From an uncultured Bacteroidia bacterium (GTDB lineage Bacteria > Bacteroidota > Bacteroidia > NS11-12g > UBA9320), in assembly GCA_943789165.1 (NCBI GenBank), contig CALSTB010000008.1, forward strand, positions 1-64,000: a stretch of 64,000 nucleotides of DNA, in the 5' to 3' direction. Position 1 is the stretch's first letter. Every line of letters begins with the position of its first letter. The position numbers and the translations under genes were made by a program. This document shows positions 17,777-27,999 of this stretch, one piece after another. Below the pieces are notes generated by a model. It saw only the letters and a list, made by a program, of their open reading frames with translations, was not told where the DNA came from and did not search any database.

Positions 17777-18365
17777 GTCTTTAGTATTTATTGGATTAAC
17801 AACTGTAGTGCTAATTGCTGGAGTATTGCTTTTTATTCGTACGTATACCAAGCATAGTCAGGACTTAGTTAAGGTACCACATATTGAAGGGTTGCGTATC
17901 GATAAAGCGATACGTGTTTTAGAAGAAGGCGGTTTTCAATATGAAATTACGGATACGGTGTTTCGCGATGGCTTGCCGCTGTTGTCGATTGTAGACCAAA
18001 TTCCTGATAGCGATTTTGAAGTGAAATCTGGAAGGAAAATATATTTGGTGTTAAATGCGGATCAAGTTCCAGATGTAGAAATGCCGGATTTAGCTGGTAA
18101 AACGTCATTTACACAAGCTGAACGAATTTTAAAGAACCGAGGCATCCTTGTGGGCCGTAAAATTGAAATCCAAATGGCTGAGATAAAAGACGCAGATAGT
18201 GAACCTGTTTTAGAGCAGCGTTTTGCAGGATCTAATAAGCAAATACCTAAAGGAACCAAAATCAAAAGAAACACAGCAGTGGACTTAGTCGTAGGTGTCA
18301 TGAACAAGGCAAATATTGAAGATTTGGAAGAGGTTTCGGAAGCTGTAGAAACAACTGAAAATTAG
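17760..18365 (+). CDS. PASTA domain membrane protein
   Basis: 201 residues. One membrane segment at about 8-27 anchors a periplasmic part with two PASTA repeats (about 35-100, VKVPHIEGLRIDKAIRVLEE, and 105-178, VEMPDLAGKTSFTQAERIL), then an acidic tail. PASTA modules bind peptidoglycan or beta-lactams. No kinase or penicillin-binding domain is fused to it. The gene overlaps the tandem ligase by 17 bases, so the two are translationally coupled. A wall-synthesis or wall-sensing role is the natural inference. Confidence 0.88.
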   Translation: MNKTLKSLVFIGLTTVVLIAGVLLFIRTYTKHSQDLVKVPHIEGLRIDKAIRVLEEGGFQYEITDTVFRDGLPLLSIVDQIPDSDFEVKSGRKIYLVLNADQVPDVEMPDLAGKTSFTQAERILKNRGILVGRKIEIQMAEIKDADSEPVLEQRFAGSNKQIPKGTKIKRNTAVDLVVGVMNKANIEDLEEVSEAVETTEN

Positions 18366-18413
18366 CTCAGTTTTATTTTCAAAGGAGCAACGAATAGGTA
18401 GGGGTTTTCGTCT

Positions 18414-18421
18414 TACATTTG
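18414..18421 (+). promoter_or_regulatory. Putative -7 promoter element for the PKD protein
   Basis: TACATTTG fits TAnnTTTG and lies 20 bases before the ATG at 18441. No clear -33 element. Confidence 0.5.
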
Positions 18422-18440
18422 TAGGAGTTAGCCAAAACCA

Positions 18441-21400
18441 ATGCCACGTTACCTAATTGCTTTGTTATTCTTTGGAATTTCGATTCTGTCCAATGCACAG
18501 GTGACGGCTGATTTTACCGCTGACACAACAAGTGGCTGCACCCCCGTAACCGTTACGTTTAAAGACCAATCAACAGGCAACATTGTTTCACGCTATTGGA
18601 CTTTTGGAAACGGAAATACATCAACAAAATCTGATCCATCAGCAATATTTTATAAGCCAGGAACATACACCATCACGTTAAAAGTGACGGATGATAAAGG
18701 CAAAGAATCAACCAAAACGAAAACAGCTTACATTGAGGTATTCGAAATTCCTAAAGCGGATTTTAAACCTCTAAAAACTTCGGGTTGTGCTCCGTTGGCA
18801 GTGCCATTTACCAACCAAACAAAGGAAGGAAGCGGTAAAATTGTCGATGTGACTTGGGATTTCGGAGACGGGAATACGCTCAATACGATTTCAGGTTATC
18901 ACGTTTATAAAGTCTCTGGAACCTATTCCGTTTCGATGCTGGCGATTGACGCCAATGGATGTAAAGACAAGATTAAAAAAGATAACATCATTACGGTTTA
19001 TCCAGTACCCGAAGTCGACTATACTGCGGATGAAACCTTTGCTTGTAATCCACCTTTAAAAGTAAACTTTAAGAACCTGACCAAAAAAGGCGGTACAGGT
19101 TTTACGTATGAATGGGACTTCGGCGATGGCAACACATCCACTCAAGAAAACCCAACGTATGAATACACTAAAAACGGGAGTTACCAGGTCAGCCTAACCG
19201 TAACCAACAGCAATGGCTGTAAAACAACTAAGTCTATTAAGTCATATATCAACATCAACCCGATAGACGTCGATTTTGATATTGATAAAAATGACGGCTG
19301 CGCTCCATTAGACGTAACCTTCACCAATAAAACGAAACCAGATATTTCAGGTTTGTCGTATTCATGGGACATGGGGAATGGGAAAACCTTACAAACCAAA
19401 CATGCAGCAACAACCTACGACAAGCCTGGTACGTATAAGGTGAGTTTGACGGTTTCAAAAAATGGAAAATGTAATCAAACACGTACATACGCCAACGCGG
19501 TAATTGTTAAACCAACTCCAGAGCCCAAAATTGTGGTGAGTGACAGCGTGTCTTGTTTTGTGCCTTTTGATGTTACTGTAGAAGATCAAGGCACTGGTGC
19601 TTCGGAATGGAATTGGTTGTTGGATGGATCCTCTGCGACGCAAGGCCGAAAGAGTAGTATTAGAATAACCAATTATGCAGCCCACGTTATCTCATTGGTA
19701 ACCAAAAACAACTACGGTTGTGTGTCTGACACGGTCAAAAAGCTCATACAAGTACATCCAATAGATGTGACCGCAACCATCGATACGCAAGGGTGTGCGC
19801 CAATGCTTGTGACCTTTACTAATACTTCTGACTTAGGAAAAAACATTATTGCTAGTCAACAGTGGGATTTTGGTGACGGAAGTACAAAGAGCATCTCAGG
19901 TGAAACACCACGAACGGTCTCACACGAATTCAAAGACAGAGGCGTTTATACGGTTACGCTTAAAGTAACCACGACAAAAGGTTGTGAAGGAGAAACTTCA
20001 CTTACGGTGAAAGTTGGGAAGAAAAGGAAACCTGCGATTGCACCTGGTCTCGACACCCTGTGTAATTCACAAATGGCCAGCCTAACCAACAATACCGATA
20101 TCAAACTAAAAGACAGCTTAGACTTAATTGTTTGGAAGTTATTGCCTCATACTGGTAATGGCGGCATTATTGATACGGTTGACAAACTAAAGTTTCCAGA
20201 TTTGTGGCACTATAAATATAAAGTGCGTGATCAAGACACCGGTCTATATGACGTCGTTCTGGTAACTCGTGATAATGGTTGCTATGATTCGATTATGTTG
20301 AAAGATAGGATTTACATCTTACCACCAGTGGCAAAGATTAAGCCATTGCACGACACCTGCGCCAATGACATCATGATTTTGGCCAATATCTCAAAATACG
20401 CAGATAGTATTAATTGGGTTGTTCGGAAGAGCGTGTTTATTGATTCTATTATCAGAGTCGGGACCGACACTGCAGAAATTGCCAGATTAAGGGCATATAA
20501 TTTCAAATCGAAATGTATTGACTCTGTAGAGTTCAAGTTTGAACCTAAAAAGACATTTAGTGGAGGGTTTGCAGCAAATGGCAAGCTTTGCGCCCCAACA
20601 ACCTACAGTTTTACCGGTTCTGCAAACGAGAAATACCTTTCGTATTTATGGATAATCAATGGCACGGATAGTTTTCACACACGGCGACTTACCGTACCGT
20701 TCAAACAGCCTGGCAAATACGACGTGTATTATCGTGCAACCGATACTTCTGCCACAGGTGGATGTGCACGTGCCATGAATGTGGAGTACAATGTTACTGG
20801 TCCTACGGTCGACGGATCAATCATCGCTAAGCCTGGCTGCGGACCGTTGGATGTCATCTTGAAAACGACTTCTAAACCGAAAGATTTTGCCCAGTTATAT
20901 TGGAATATCGGTCCCCATTCAGTTCCAGTAAATAGTGCTGGTTTAGACACATTTGAGTTGTTTAAACCGGGACCTAATGATGGGAAATGGCCTATATCCC
21001 TTATTGGAGTCGATTCCAACGGCTGTAAAGGAACCAAAGATTTTGAAACAGAAGTATTCGGTACCAAAAATGCCACACTGAAAATTACTCGATTTAAGGA
21101 TTGTAGCGGACGTAAATTTATATTTAGTCCTTTGTTTGCAACACCAGTAAAAGATTCGAGTTGGACGTATAAGTGGGACATGGGGGATGGTATTGGTAGT
21201 TCGGATCAAAAGCTCGTCAACTACACTTTTAAAACACCTGGTAAGTACTTGGTAAAGGTCTTCATGACCGATGAAAATGGCTGTGTCACGCGCTTGCAGG
21301 ACACTGTCAATATGGAAGATGAAGTCCTACGTGCCAAGTTTTTTGCTGATAGTTTAATTAAAGATTGCCCTCCATTACACGTCAGTTTTGAAGATAGGTC

Positions 21401-23726
21401 AACCTTAAACTCTCTTCGAAGAATTGTCAAATGGGAATGGGATTTCGGAGATGGAACGGGTTCTCAAGAAAGGTATCCAAGCAAATTATACTTAAAATCG
21501 GGTGATTATGATGTCTCGCTTAAAGTGACAGATGAATGGGGCTGCCAAGACTCATTTACCTATCCAGGATTTGTTTTAGTCAAAGGACCAATTGGTTCTT
21601 ATGCGTTTGATAAGACGGAAGGCTGTGTTCCACTATCGGTAAACTTTACCGCTGACACCAGCAAAAGCAACGGATTTACTTGGGATTTTGGGGACGGGAA
21701 TATTCTAAAGAACGCATTAAAAACCACGCACGTGTATTACGATACTGGGAGGTTCATACCTTTATTGACCTTGTCGGATACGTTTGGGTGTACCTATACG
21801 CATCCACCTGTGGATACGATATATGTGTATCCACAACCACTTCCAGACTTTGGCATGTCTCGACCGTGTCCCGGTGTGCCAACGACCTTCACCAGCAATA
21901 GTTGGCCAGCAAACTTGACCGATTACTCATGGACTTTTGGCGATGGAGGAAGTAGCGATGAAGCGAATCCGAATCACACCTATGCAACCGGAGGAAAATA
22001 TGATGTTACTTTAAAGGTAACTACCGAACATGGCTGTTCGAATGATACCACCAAACAGGTAGATATAAAGAAAATTAGCGCTGACTTTTCGACTGCTGAA
22101 AGTGAAGTGTGTGTGGGTAGTAGTATTCAGATACAAGATCAATCGCAATCGGATGCAAAGATTGTAAGCTGGGATTGGACGATAAACGACACGTTTACGT
22201 ATAAAGGTACCAATCCGACGCTCAGTTTCTCACAGATTGGTCCAGTTAAAATTCAGTTAATTATTCAAGATGAAATTGGTTGTACAGATACATTAGTGAG
22301 TGCGCGGGATCTGCGAGTCGGTGACACCATTCCACCTGTCTTAACTCCTGTGTTACGAGTAAGTGTCGAAGACGATCATTCTTATCTACTGGATTATAAA
22401 CGAAGCGATATTACGGACTTTAGGAGCTATTTTATCTACCACAATGATGTTAAAATTGGTGAAATAACAGACCAAGATGAAACAAGATTTGTTATTCCCA
22501 AAGTAAATACGCTCGACAATGTGTACTGTGCGCGTGTATCGGTTCAAAATGCTTGTGGACTAGAAAGTATACCGACAGGGGATGAAAACGACTGTACCGT
22601 CGAGGTGGAAGCCGTAGGAGAACTAAACCAGAGTAGGGTTACTTGGAATGCCTATAACGGATGGAACTCGGTACAGAAATATTTAATTTTTAGACATGAC
22701 AACGTTGAGAAAAACGAATACATTTTATTGGATTCAGTTTTAGGAAATCAGTTAGAGTATATCGATACCAACGTGTTGTGTTATCGCAAACACTGGTATA
22801 GAATTTTGGCAGTGGAGCAAGACGGAAACCAACAGGTGAGTTGGAGTGATACCTGCGCGGCGACCCCAATTTATGTTAATTCAATTCCACCAAACGAATT
22901 GGTAAGAGCAACTGTACAGCACGATGACTACGTGCGGATAGAATGGCTAGCAACGCCTTATAGCAAAATGCCAATTGAGCATTATGAGTTAGAGAAATCA
23001 GACGACGGATATACGTATCGATTGGTGACTGATCAGTTGTCTCCAACGACATTTGAAGCCGATGATCGGTTGGTTGAAGTAGATAGTCAGTCATACTTTT
23101 ATAGGGTAAGAGCTGTGGACGTATGTAAGGACAAGGCGCCTTACAGCAACTTTGCAAAAACTATATTATTGGATGCGGATACAGGCAAGTTTCAACGTCC
23201 GTTTTTACGATGGAGCACGTACGATGGCTGGGATGTTGGCGTTGACAAATACGAAATTCAACGCAAGGAAGTAGACGGAAGTTTTTATTCATTGGGTTTC
23301 ACGAGTTCCGGAAATGACTCCACCTTTTACGATAAAGAAACCGAGTTAAACCAAAGACCACATTATTGTTATCGGGTTGTAGGATACAAAGTCAACGAAA
23401 ACAACGAAAACCAAGTCATTAGTATCTCGAATGAGGATTGTGTAGACGTGCATAGTTGGTTGTATGTGCCAAACGCGTTTTCGCCGAATGGAGATGGGCT
23501 AAATGATTATTTCGCAACGCCAGGTTGGTATATTAAGGAATACCACTTGACCATTTACAATCGATGGGGTGAGAAGCTGTTTGAAAGCAATTCGCTTTAC
23601 CACAGTTGGGATGGAACGTATGAAGGCAACGTGGTCGAAAATGAAGCGTATGTATATATAATTGAAAGCTTAGGTATTGATAATATTAAACGTGGCTACA
23701 AAGGAACTGTAACTGTTTTACGTTAA
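18441..23726 (+). CDS. Giant PKD-repeat surface protein with type B T9SS sorting domain
   Basis: 1761 residues with a signal peptide ending at SILSNAQ. About a dozen PKD-type modules follow, most with a leading GCxPLxVxF and the core WDFGDGN (for example near residues 140, 225, 1000, 1085 and 1165). Some are degenerate. Around 1290-1660 the modules look like fibronectin III. The last 90 residues (VPNAFSPNGDGLNDYF, YNRWGEKLFES) form the gliding-associated type B C-terminal signal used by the type IX secretion system. The mature protein should be exported and surface-attached or released, probably as an adhesin or matrix protein. No catalytic domain is visible. Confidence 0.92.
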   Translation: MPRYLIALLFFGISILSNAQVTADFTADTTSGCTPVTVTFKDQSTGNIVSRYWTFGNGNTSTKSDPSAIFYKPGTYTITLKVTDDKGKESTKTKTAYIEVFEIPKADFKPLKTSGCAPLAVPFTNQTKEGSGKIVDVTWDFGDGNTLNTISGYHVYKVSGTYSVSMLAIDANGCKDKIKKDNIITVYPVPEVDYTADETFACNPPLKVNFKNLTKKGGTGFTYEWDFGDGNTSTQENPTYEYTKNGSYQVSLTVTNSNGCKTTKSIKSYININPIDVDFDIDKNDGCAPLDVTFTNKTKPDISGLSYSWDMGNGKTLQTKHAATTYDKPGTYKVSLTVSKNGKCNQTRTYANAVIVKPTPEPKIVVSDSVSCFVPFDVTVEDQGTGASEWNWLLDGSSATQGRKSSIRITNYAAHVISLVTKNNYGCVSDTVKKLIQVHPIDVTATIDTQGCAPMLVTFTNTSDLGKNIIASQQWDFGDGSTKSISGETPRTVSHEFKDRGVYTVTLKVTTTKGCEGETSLTVKVGKKRKPAIAPGLDTLCNSQMASLTNNTDIKLKDSLDLIVWKLLPHTGNGGIIDTVDKLKFPDLWHYKYKVRDQDTGLYDVVLVTRDNGCYDSIMLKDRIYILPPVAKIKPLHDTCANDIMILANISKYADSINWVVRKSVFIDSIIRVGTDTAEIARLRAYNFKSKCIDSVEFKFEPKKTFSGGFAANGKLCAPTTYSFTGSANEKYLSYLWIINGTDSFHTRRLTVPFKQPGKYDVYYRATDTSATGGCARAMNVEYNVTGPTVDGSIIAKPGCGPLDVILKTTSKPKDFAQLYWNIGPHSVPVNSAGLDTFELFKPGPNDGKWPISLIGVDSNGCKGTKDFETEVFGTKNATLKITRFKDCSGRKFIFSPLFATPVKDSSWTYKWDMGDGIGSSDQKLVNYTFKTPGKYLVKVFMTDENGCVTRLQDTVNMEDEVLRAKFFADSLIKDCPPLHVSFEDRSTLNSLRRIVKWEWDFGDGTGSQERYPSKLYLKSGDYDVSLKVTDEWGCQDSFTYPGFVLVKGPIGSYAFDKTEGCVPLSVNFTADTSKSNGFTWDFGDGNILKNALKTTHVYYDTGRFIPLLTLSDTFGCTYTHPPVDTIYVYPQPLPDFGMSRPCPGVPTTFTSNSWPANLTDYSWTFGDGGSSDEANPNHTYATGGKYDVTLKVTTEHGCSNDTTKQVDIKKISADFSTAESEVCVGSSIQIQDQSQSDAKIVSWDWTINDTFTYKGTNPTLSFSQIGPVKIQLIIQDEIGCTDTLVSARDLRVGDTIPPVLTPVLRVSVEDDHSYLLDYKRSDITDFRSYFIYHNDVKIGEITDQDETRFVIPKVNTLDNVYCARVSVQNACGLESIPTGDENDCTVEVEAVGELNQSRVTWNAYNGWNSVQKYLIFRHDNVEKNEYILLDSVLGNQLEYIDTNVLCYRKHWYRILAVEQDGNQQVSWSDTCAATPIYVNSIPPNELVRATVQHDDYVRIEWLATPYSKMPIEHYELEKSDDGYTYRLVTDQLSPTTFEADDRLVEVDSQSYFYRVRAVDVCKDKAPYSNFAKTILLDADTGKFQRPFLRWSTYDGWDVGVDKYEIQRKEVDGSFYSLGFTSSGNDSTFYDKETELNQRPHYCYRVVGYKVNENNENQVISISNEDCVDVHSWLYVPNAFSPNGDGLNDYFATPGWYIKEYHLTIYNRWGEKLFESNSLYHSWDGTYEGNVVENEAYVYIIESLGIDNIKRGYKGTVTVLR

Positions 23727-23776
23727 GAGAAATCCACAATCTTCATTGTCAATCCCATGTCTTATTCTTATTTCAA

Positions 23777-23784
23777 TAAATTTG
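23777..23784 (+). promoter_or_regulatory. Putative -7 promoter element for the T9SS cargo gene
   Basis: TAAATTTG lies 50 bases before the ATG at 23835 and inside the longest possible reading frame (from 23757). This supports the later start. Confidence 0.5.
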
Positions 23785-23834
23785 CCGCAATAAGCTTGGA
23801 TTTGAACGCGTTGATATTCAAAATTAAACGAGGA

Positions 23835-25742
23835 ATGGAATTAAAAAGAATGGGGAGTTTAATGGCCTTTGTGCTATTAATAAGTGGTACGGCGCTAAGT
23901 CAAATTGGACTGAAGCCACTGAATCAAAACCCAACGATCCAATCCTATCTGAAACAACATCCCAATTATGTTTGGAACGCGCCCCAACAACATGCGAAAT
24001 GGGGCAAGAAAGACACACTTCACTTGCCGTTCTTCGACGATTTTACTTCGACGTTGATGTATCCCGATTCAAGCAAGTGGCTCGACAACGATGTATATGT
24101 CAATAGAGATTTTGCGATTCACCCACCGAGCTACGGCGTAGCAACTTTCGATTATTTGGATGCAAACGGCAAACCTTATGAGTCCATTGAGAGAGAGAAT
24201 TTGGACTATGGTGACACACTAACCTCACAATGCATCAATTTAAAGCAAGATGCCACTGGTAAGGCTTATACCGCCGGAGACTCTATCTTTATGAGTTTCT
24301 ACTACCAACCAAAAGGACTAGGAGATTTCATTACGCTTGAAGATTCACTTAAGTTATTGTTTAAAGGAAGTAACGGAAAATGGAAGCACATTTGGGGTGT
24401 TCGTGGTAATTCAAATCTCAAATTTGTTCAAGTACTAATCCCAATTACTGAGTCTATCTACTTTACTGAAGCATTCCAGTTTCAGTTCGTCAATTTAACC
24501 CATCGTTGGGGGAATAATAACCATTGGCATTTAGACAACGTATATATCGAAAAGAATAGGAAATTATCTGAAGATTTTCAATTAGATAATAGCATTGCTA
24601 GTAAACCAACTTCTTTGTTGAAGAATTACTTTTCCATGCCTTATGATCATTTTTTGGCTAATCCGAGTGAAGCGTCTGACAGTTTTTATTTTGAAGTGTC
24701 TAACTTGAGTCCAACAGCTGTTAATGCATTGGTAAAATACCAAGAGCGTCAAGGCGATAAGATCTACATCAATACTCCTTTTGATACAAACGCAGTGAAC
24801 ACGCCAGGAAGAGGCTATGTGGAAAGGAAGGTTAAGGCCTATGATTTAACAAATTTCGTTGACACCGCTTATCCAATACACGTTACTCGACAGTACTATG
24901 TACGTGGTAAAAGTGTGAACGACATACCCTTGTTTCAAGGTAACGATTCCATTGTGGTAGACCATTTCTTTACAAGGCACTATGCGTATGACGACGGCAC
25001 TCCTGAATCTGGTTTTGGATTCAATGACCTTAAAACGGGTGACGGACGTATTGTATTGGCATTTGATTTAAAAAAGGCAGACACGCTTCGAGCCGTGGAT
25101 TTCATGTTGACGTACAACACACAAGACGTGGGTCGACAAAGATTTGTTTTTCAAGTGTATCAGGACATTGAATATAATGGGGGAGAGGACGTCTTGTTGT
25201 TTGAGCGAGCGTATGTAGGCAATGACATTTATGATGGCATCGATAATCGCGGATTTTTTACAGTTGGTTTAGACACCGCCATTCCATTACCTGCTGGTAA
25301 GTTTTATGTGGGTTGGAGCCAGGAAAGGAATTTCAACTTGACTGTGGGTTTTGATAAAAACAATGGGTATATCCGATCGAAGGTGTTAAACAAAAATATT
25401 TATTTCAATGTTGGAGACGGTTGGTTAGAGAACAACAATTCAACACTAGTTGGGGCGCCAATGATCCGTCCAATTTTCGGAGGTGCTACTCCTTGGAATG
25501 TTTCTATTAGTAAAACGATTCCGAAGTCAATAGGTATTTATCCCAATCCAACAGATGGCTTGATTCATTTAGAAGCAGAAGTTTCTGAGGTGTTTGTGAT
25601 GGATATGCAAGGGAAGAAGGTTCCGTTTAGACAAGTAAGTTCAAACTCAATAGACTTAAGTGCATTAGAAACAGGAATGTACATTGTAACCGTTGTAACC
25701 AAACAAAATCAAATCTTAAACGCTAAAGTAGTTAAACATTAA
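23835..25742 (+). CDS. Secreted protein with type A T9SS sorting domain
   Basis: About 635 residues. I start at MELKRMGSLM because the signal peptide (ending at SGTALSQ) then sits at the N-terminus and a promoter box lies upstream. The body has no catalytic motif I recognise. The C-terminal 75 residues, from SIGIYPNPTDGLIHLE to MYIVTV, are a standard type A sorting domain, so the protein is exported through the outer membrane and the domain is removed. It ends two bases before the rhodanese ATG, so it probably heads or shares that operon. Confidence 0.85.
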   Translation: MELKRMGSLMAFVLLISGTALSQIGLKPLNQNPTIQSYLKQHPNYVWNAPQQHAKWGKKDTLHLPFFDDFTSTLMYPDSSKWLDNDVYVNRDFAIHPPSYGVATFDYLDANGKPYESIERENLDYGDTLTSQCINLKQDATGKAYTAGDSIFMSFYYQPKGLGDFITLEDSLKLLFKGSNGKWKHIWGVRGNSNLKFVQVLIPITESIYFTEAFQFQFVNLTHRWGNNNHWHLDNVYIEKNRKLSEDFQLDNSIASKPTSLLKNYFSMPYDHFLANPSEASDSFYFEVSNLSPTAVNALVKYQERQGDKIYINTPFDTNAVNTPGRGYVERKVKAYDLTNFVDTAYPIHVTRQYYVRGKSVNDIPLFQGNDSIVVDHFFTRHYAYDDGTPESGFGFNDLKTGDGRIVLAFDLKKADTLRAVDFMLTYNTQDVGRQRFVFQVYQDIEYNGGEDVLLFERAYVGNDIYDGIDNRGFFTVGLDTAIPLPAGKFYVGWSQERNFNLTVGFDKNNGYIRSKVLNKNIYFNVGDGWLENNNSTLVGAPMIRPIFGGATPWNVSISKTIPKSIGIYPNPTDGLIHLEAEVSEVFVMDMQGKKVPFRQVSSNSIDLSALETGMYIVTVVTKQNQILNAKVVKH

Positions 25743-25744
25743 AA

Positions 25745-26053
25745 ATGACTGGAGATATTACCGTAACAGAATTAAAACAGCGATTGGATGCTGGAGAAAG
25801 ATTAAACATCATCGATGTAAGAGAGCCTTGGGAATTTGAGGAATTCAACATCAATGGGAAATTGATTCCGTTAGGGGACTTACAAGGCAAATTGGATGAC
25901 CTTGATGCATGGCAGGATCAAGAAGTGATTGTTCACTGTAAATCAGGTGGAAGAAGTGCTGCTGCTGTTGATTACATGACGCGTCAAGGATTTAAAAACG
26001 CTCGAAACTTAGCAGGCGGTATGATGGCTTGGCAGGCCCAAAACGCCTCATAA
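25745..26053 (+). CDS. Rhodanese-like sulfurtransferase
   Basis: 102 residues, a single rhodanese domain. The catalytic loop HCKSGGRS has Cys65, and IDVREPWEF is the conserved N-terminal motif. It has no signal peptide, so it acts in the cytoplasm and moves sulfane sulfur between donors and acceptors. The stop is directly followed by the ATG of the multiheme cytochrome (zero gap), so the genes are coupled. Confidence 0.93.
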   Translation: MTGDITVTELKQRLDAGERLNIIDVREPWEFEEFNINGKLIPLGDLQGKLDDLDAWQDQEVIVHCKSGGRSAAAVDYMTRQGFKNARNLAGGMMAWQAQNAS

Positions 26054-27961
26054 ATGATTGGCCGAAAATCCTTTTGGGTTTTTGGAACATTGGTTGTCGC
26101 CATTGTGTTTTTGACGCAATATTGCTCACTGCCTTCGACAACAGAAACACATACTTATCTGAATCACAGTGATACCGCAAAATATGTGGGTATGACCACG
26201 TGTGCGCAATGCCATCTTGATAAAGCTGAGACCTTTATTCACACTGGAATGGGCATGAGCTTCGATACCGCTTCAAAAGAAAAAAGCAGTGCGAATTTGC
26301 ATACGAATCATGTGTTGTACGACAGTGCCACTGATTTCTACTACTATCCGCATTGGCAAAATGACCAATTATTTGTCACTGAATTTCGGTTGGTTGGTTC
26401 GGATACCGTCTATACCAGAAAAGAAAGAATCAACTACATCATTGGTTCAGGACAACACACCAATAGTCATTTAATTCAAAAAGGAGATTACATCGTTCAA
26501 GCACCTTTTACTTGGTACGCACAAGATAAGAAACTAGATCTTCCGCCAGGATTTGAAAACGGCGCCAACAGTCGGTTTAGTCGGGTAATTGACCAAGAAT
26601 GTATGAGTTGCCACAATGGATTACCCACCATGAAGCTAGGAAGTACGAAAGCGTTTAGTTACGTACCGAATGGCATCGATTGTGAACGTTGTCACGGACC
26701 AGGAAGTATTCATGTAGCCAATCGATTAGCAGGAATTGAGCCCAAAACGGATATTGACTATTCCATTGTAAACCCTTCGAAGCTCACCTGGGAACGACAA
26801 ATAGATGTTTGTCAGCGTTGTCATTTACAAGGGAACAATGTGTTAAAAGATGGCAAAACTTTCAATGATTTTAAACCGGGCATGGTTTTGTCGGACATTT
26901 TTGAAATATACCTGCCGCAATATGCGGGCGACGACCAGTTGTTCAACATGGCCAATCATTCAGATCGATTTCAGCACAGTCAATGCTTTATGCAATCGAA
27001 TAAATCTGGTAATAAATTTACTTGTATTACGTGTCACAACCCACACGTAAGTGTAACTACTACGGCTATCACAAAGTTTAATGATGCCTGTTTGTCGTGT
27101 CACAAAACACAAGTGAATTACTGTACTGAAAAGCTGTCCGTACGGCAAATCAAACAAGACAATTGTGTGGCGTGTCATATGCCAAAAAGTGGAACCGAAG
27201 ATATTCCTCATGTGACTGTACATGACCATAAAATTGGGGTGTATTCTGATAACGGTACCAAGGCAAAAGGTCCTGTAATCGGACTGTATAGTGTCAACAA
27301 TAAAAACCCAGATACAAAAACGCTAATTAAAGCGTATTTGACGTATTACGAAAAGTTTGATGCCTTACCCGTTTATCAACAAAAAGCGGAAACGTTGCTA
27401 AAAGAGGTAAATGATTATGAATTGCGTATCCACTTATACTATCAACGCCAACAATGGGATAAAATCATCAAGTTGGCAGATGGGTATGAATTTGCCAATG
27501 ACATCACTGGACATACCTGTTTCCGATTAGGTAAGGCATACGCTGAATCAAACTCGGTTGATTATGCAGTGAACTGGCTTGAGTTGGCGGTTCTAAAAGA
27601 GCCAAGTGAGTTTGCGTTCAAAAGTGAGCTAGGTTCTCAGTTGATTAAGAAAAGAGATTACAAAACTGCGGAGACTGTGTTGTTGGAAGCAATGAAGCAG
27701 TATGACAATTACGTGCCGGCTTATAACAACCTTGGTTACTTGTATATCATTTTAGGACAATACAGTAAGGCTAAATCAACGCTTCTCACTTCATTAAAAC
27801 TGGACCCTGACAATGTATTAGGTAAAGAAAACTTAGTGCTCCTGTATAGTCTGTTGAAAGACGAAAAGAGTGAAAAAGTATGGCTTCAATCAATCTTGAA
27901 GCAAAATCCAAAACATGACGCTGCTCTGAAGAGATATTCACAGTTGAATGGAGGGCAATAA
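26054..27961 (+). CDS. Seven-heme c-type cytochrome with C-terminal TPR repeats
   Basis: 635 residues. An N-terminal hydrophobic segment ends near YCSLP, so it is either lipidated or anchored, facing the periplasm. I count seven CxxCH heme sites: CAQCH, CMSCH, CERCH, CQRCH, CITCH, CLSCH and CVACH. The last 200 residues are TPR-like (AYNNLGYLYIILGQYSKAK), a combination known from Bacteroidota and other respiratory multiheme proteins. It probably passes electrons or reduces a nitrogen or sulfur oxyanion; the substrate cannot be read. Rhodanese lies upstream and ferredoxin downstream. Confidence 0.88.
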   Translation: MIGRKSFWVFGTLVVAIVFLTQYCSLPSTTETHTYLNHSDTAKYVGMTTCAQCHLDKAETFIHTGMGMSFDTASKEKSSANLHTNHVLYDSATDFYYYPHWQNDQLFVTEFRLVGSDTVYTRKERINYIIGSGQHTNSHLIQKGDYIVQAPFTWYAQDKKLDLPPGFENGANSRFSRVIDQECMSCHNGLPTMKLGSTKAFSYVPNGIDCERCHGPGSIHVANRLAGIEPKTDIDYSIVNPSKLTWERQIDVCQRCHLQGNNVLKDGKTFNDFKPGMVLSDIFEIYLPQYAGDDQLFNMANHSDRFQHSQCFMQSNKSGNKFTCITCHNPHVSVTTTAITKFNDACLSCHKTQVNYCTEKLSVRQIKQDNCVACHMPKSGTEDIPHVTVHDHKIGVYSDNGTKAKGPVIGLYSVNNKNPDTKTLIKAYLTYYEKFDALPVYQQKAETLLKEVNDYELRIHLYYQRQQWDKIIKLADGYEFANDITGHTCFRLGKAYAESNSVDYAVNWLELAVLKEPSEFAFKSELGSQLIKKRDYKTAETVLLEAMKQYDNYVPAYNNLGYLYIILGQYSKAKSTLLTSLKLDPDNVLGKENLVLLYSLLKDEKSEKVWLQSILKQNPKHDAALKRYSQLNGGQ

Positions 27962-27975
27962 ATAAAAATCGACCT

Positions 27976-27983
27976 TATCTTCG
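27976..27983 (+). promoter_or_regulatory. Weak -7-like element before ferredoxin
   Basis: TATCTTCG differs from TAnnTTTG by one base and lies 17 bases before the ferredoxin ATG, in the 38-base gap after the cytochrome. Confidence 0.3.
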
Positions 27984-27999
27984 CAGCAAATAGTTTACA

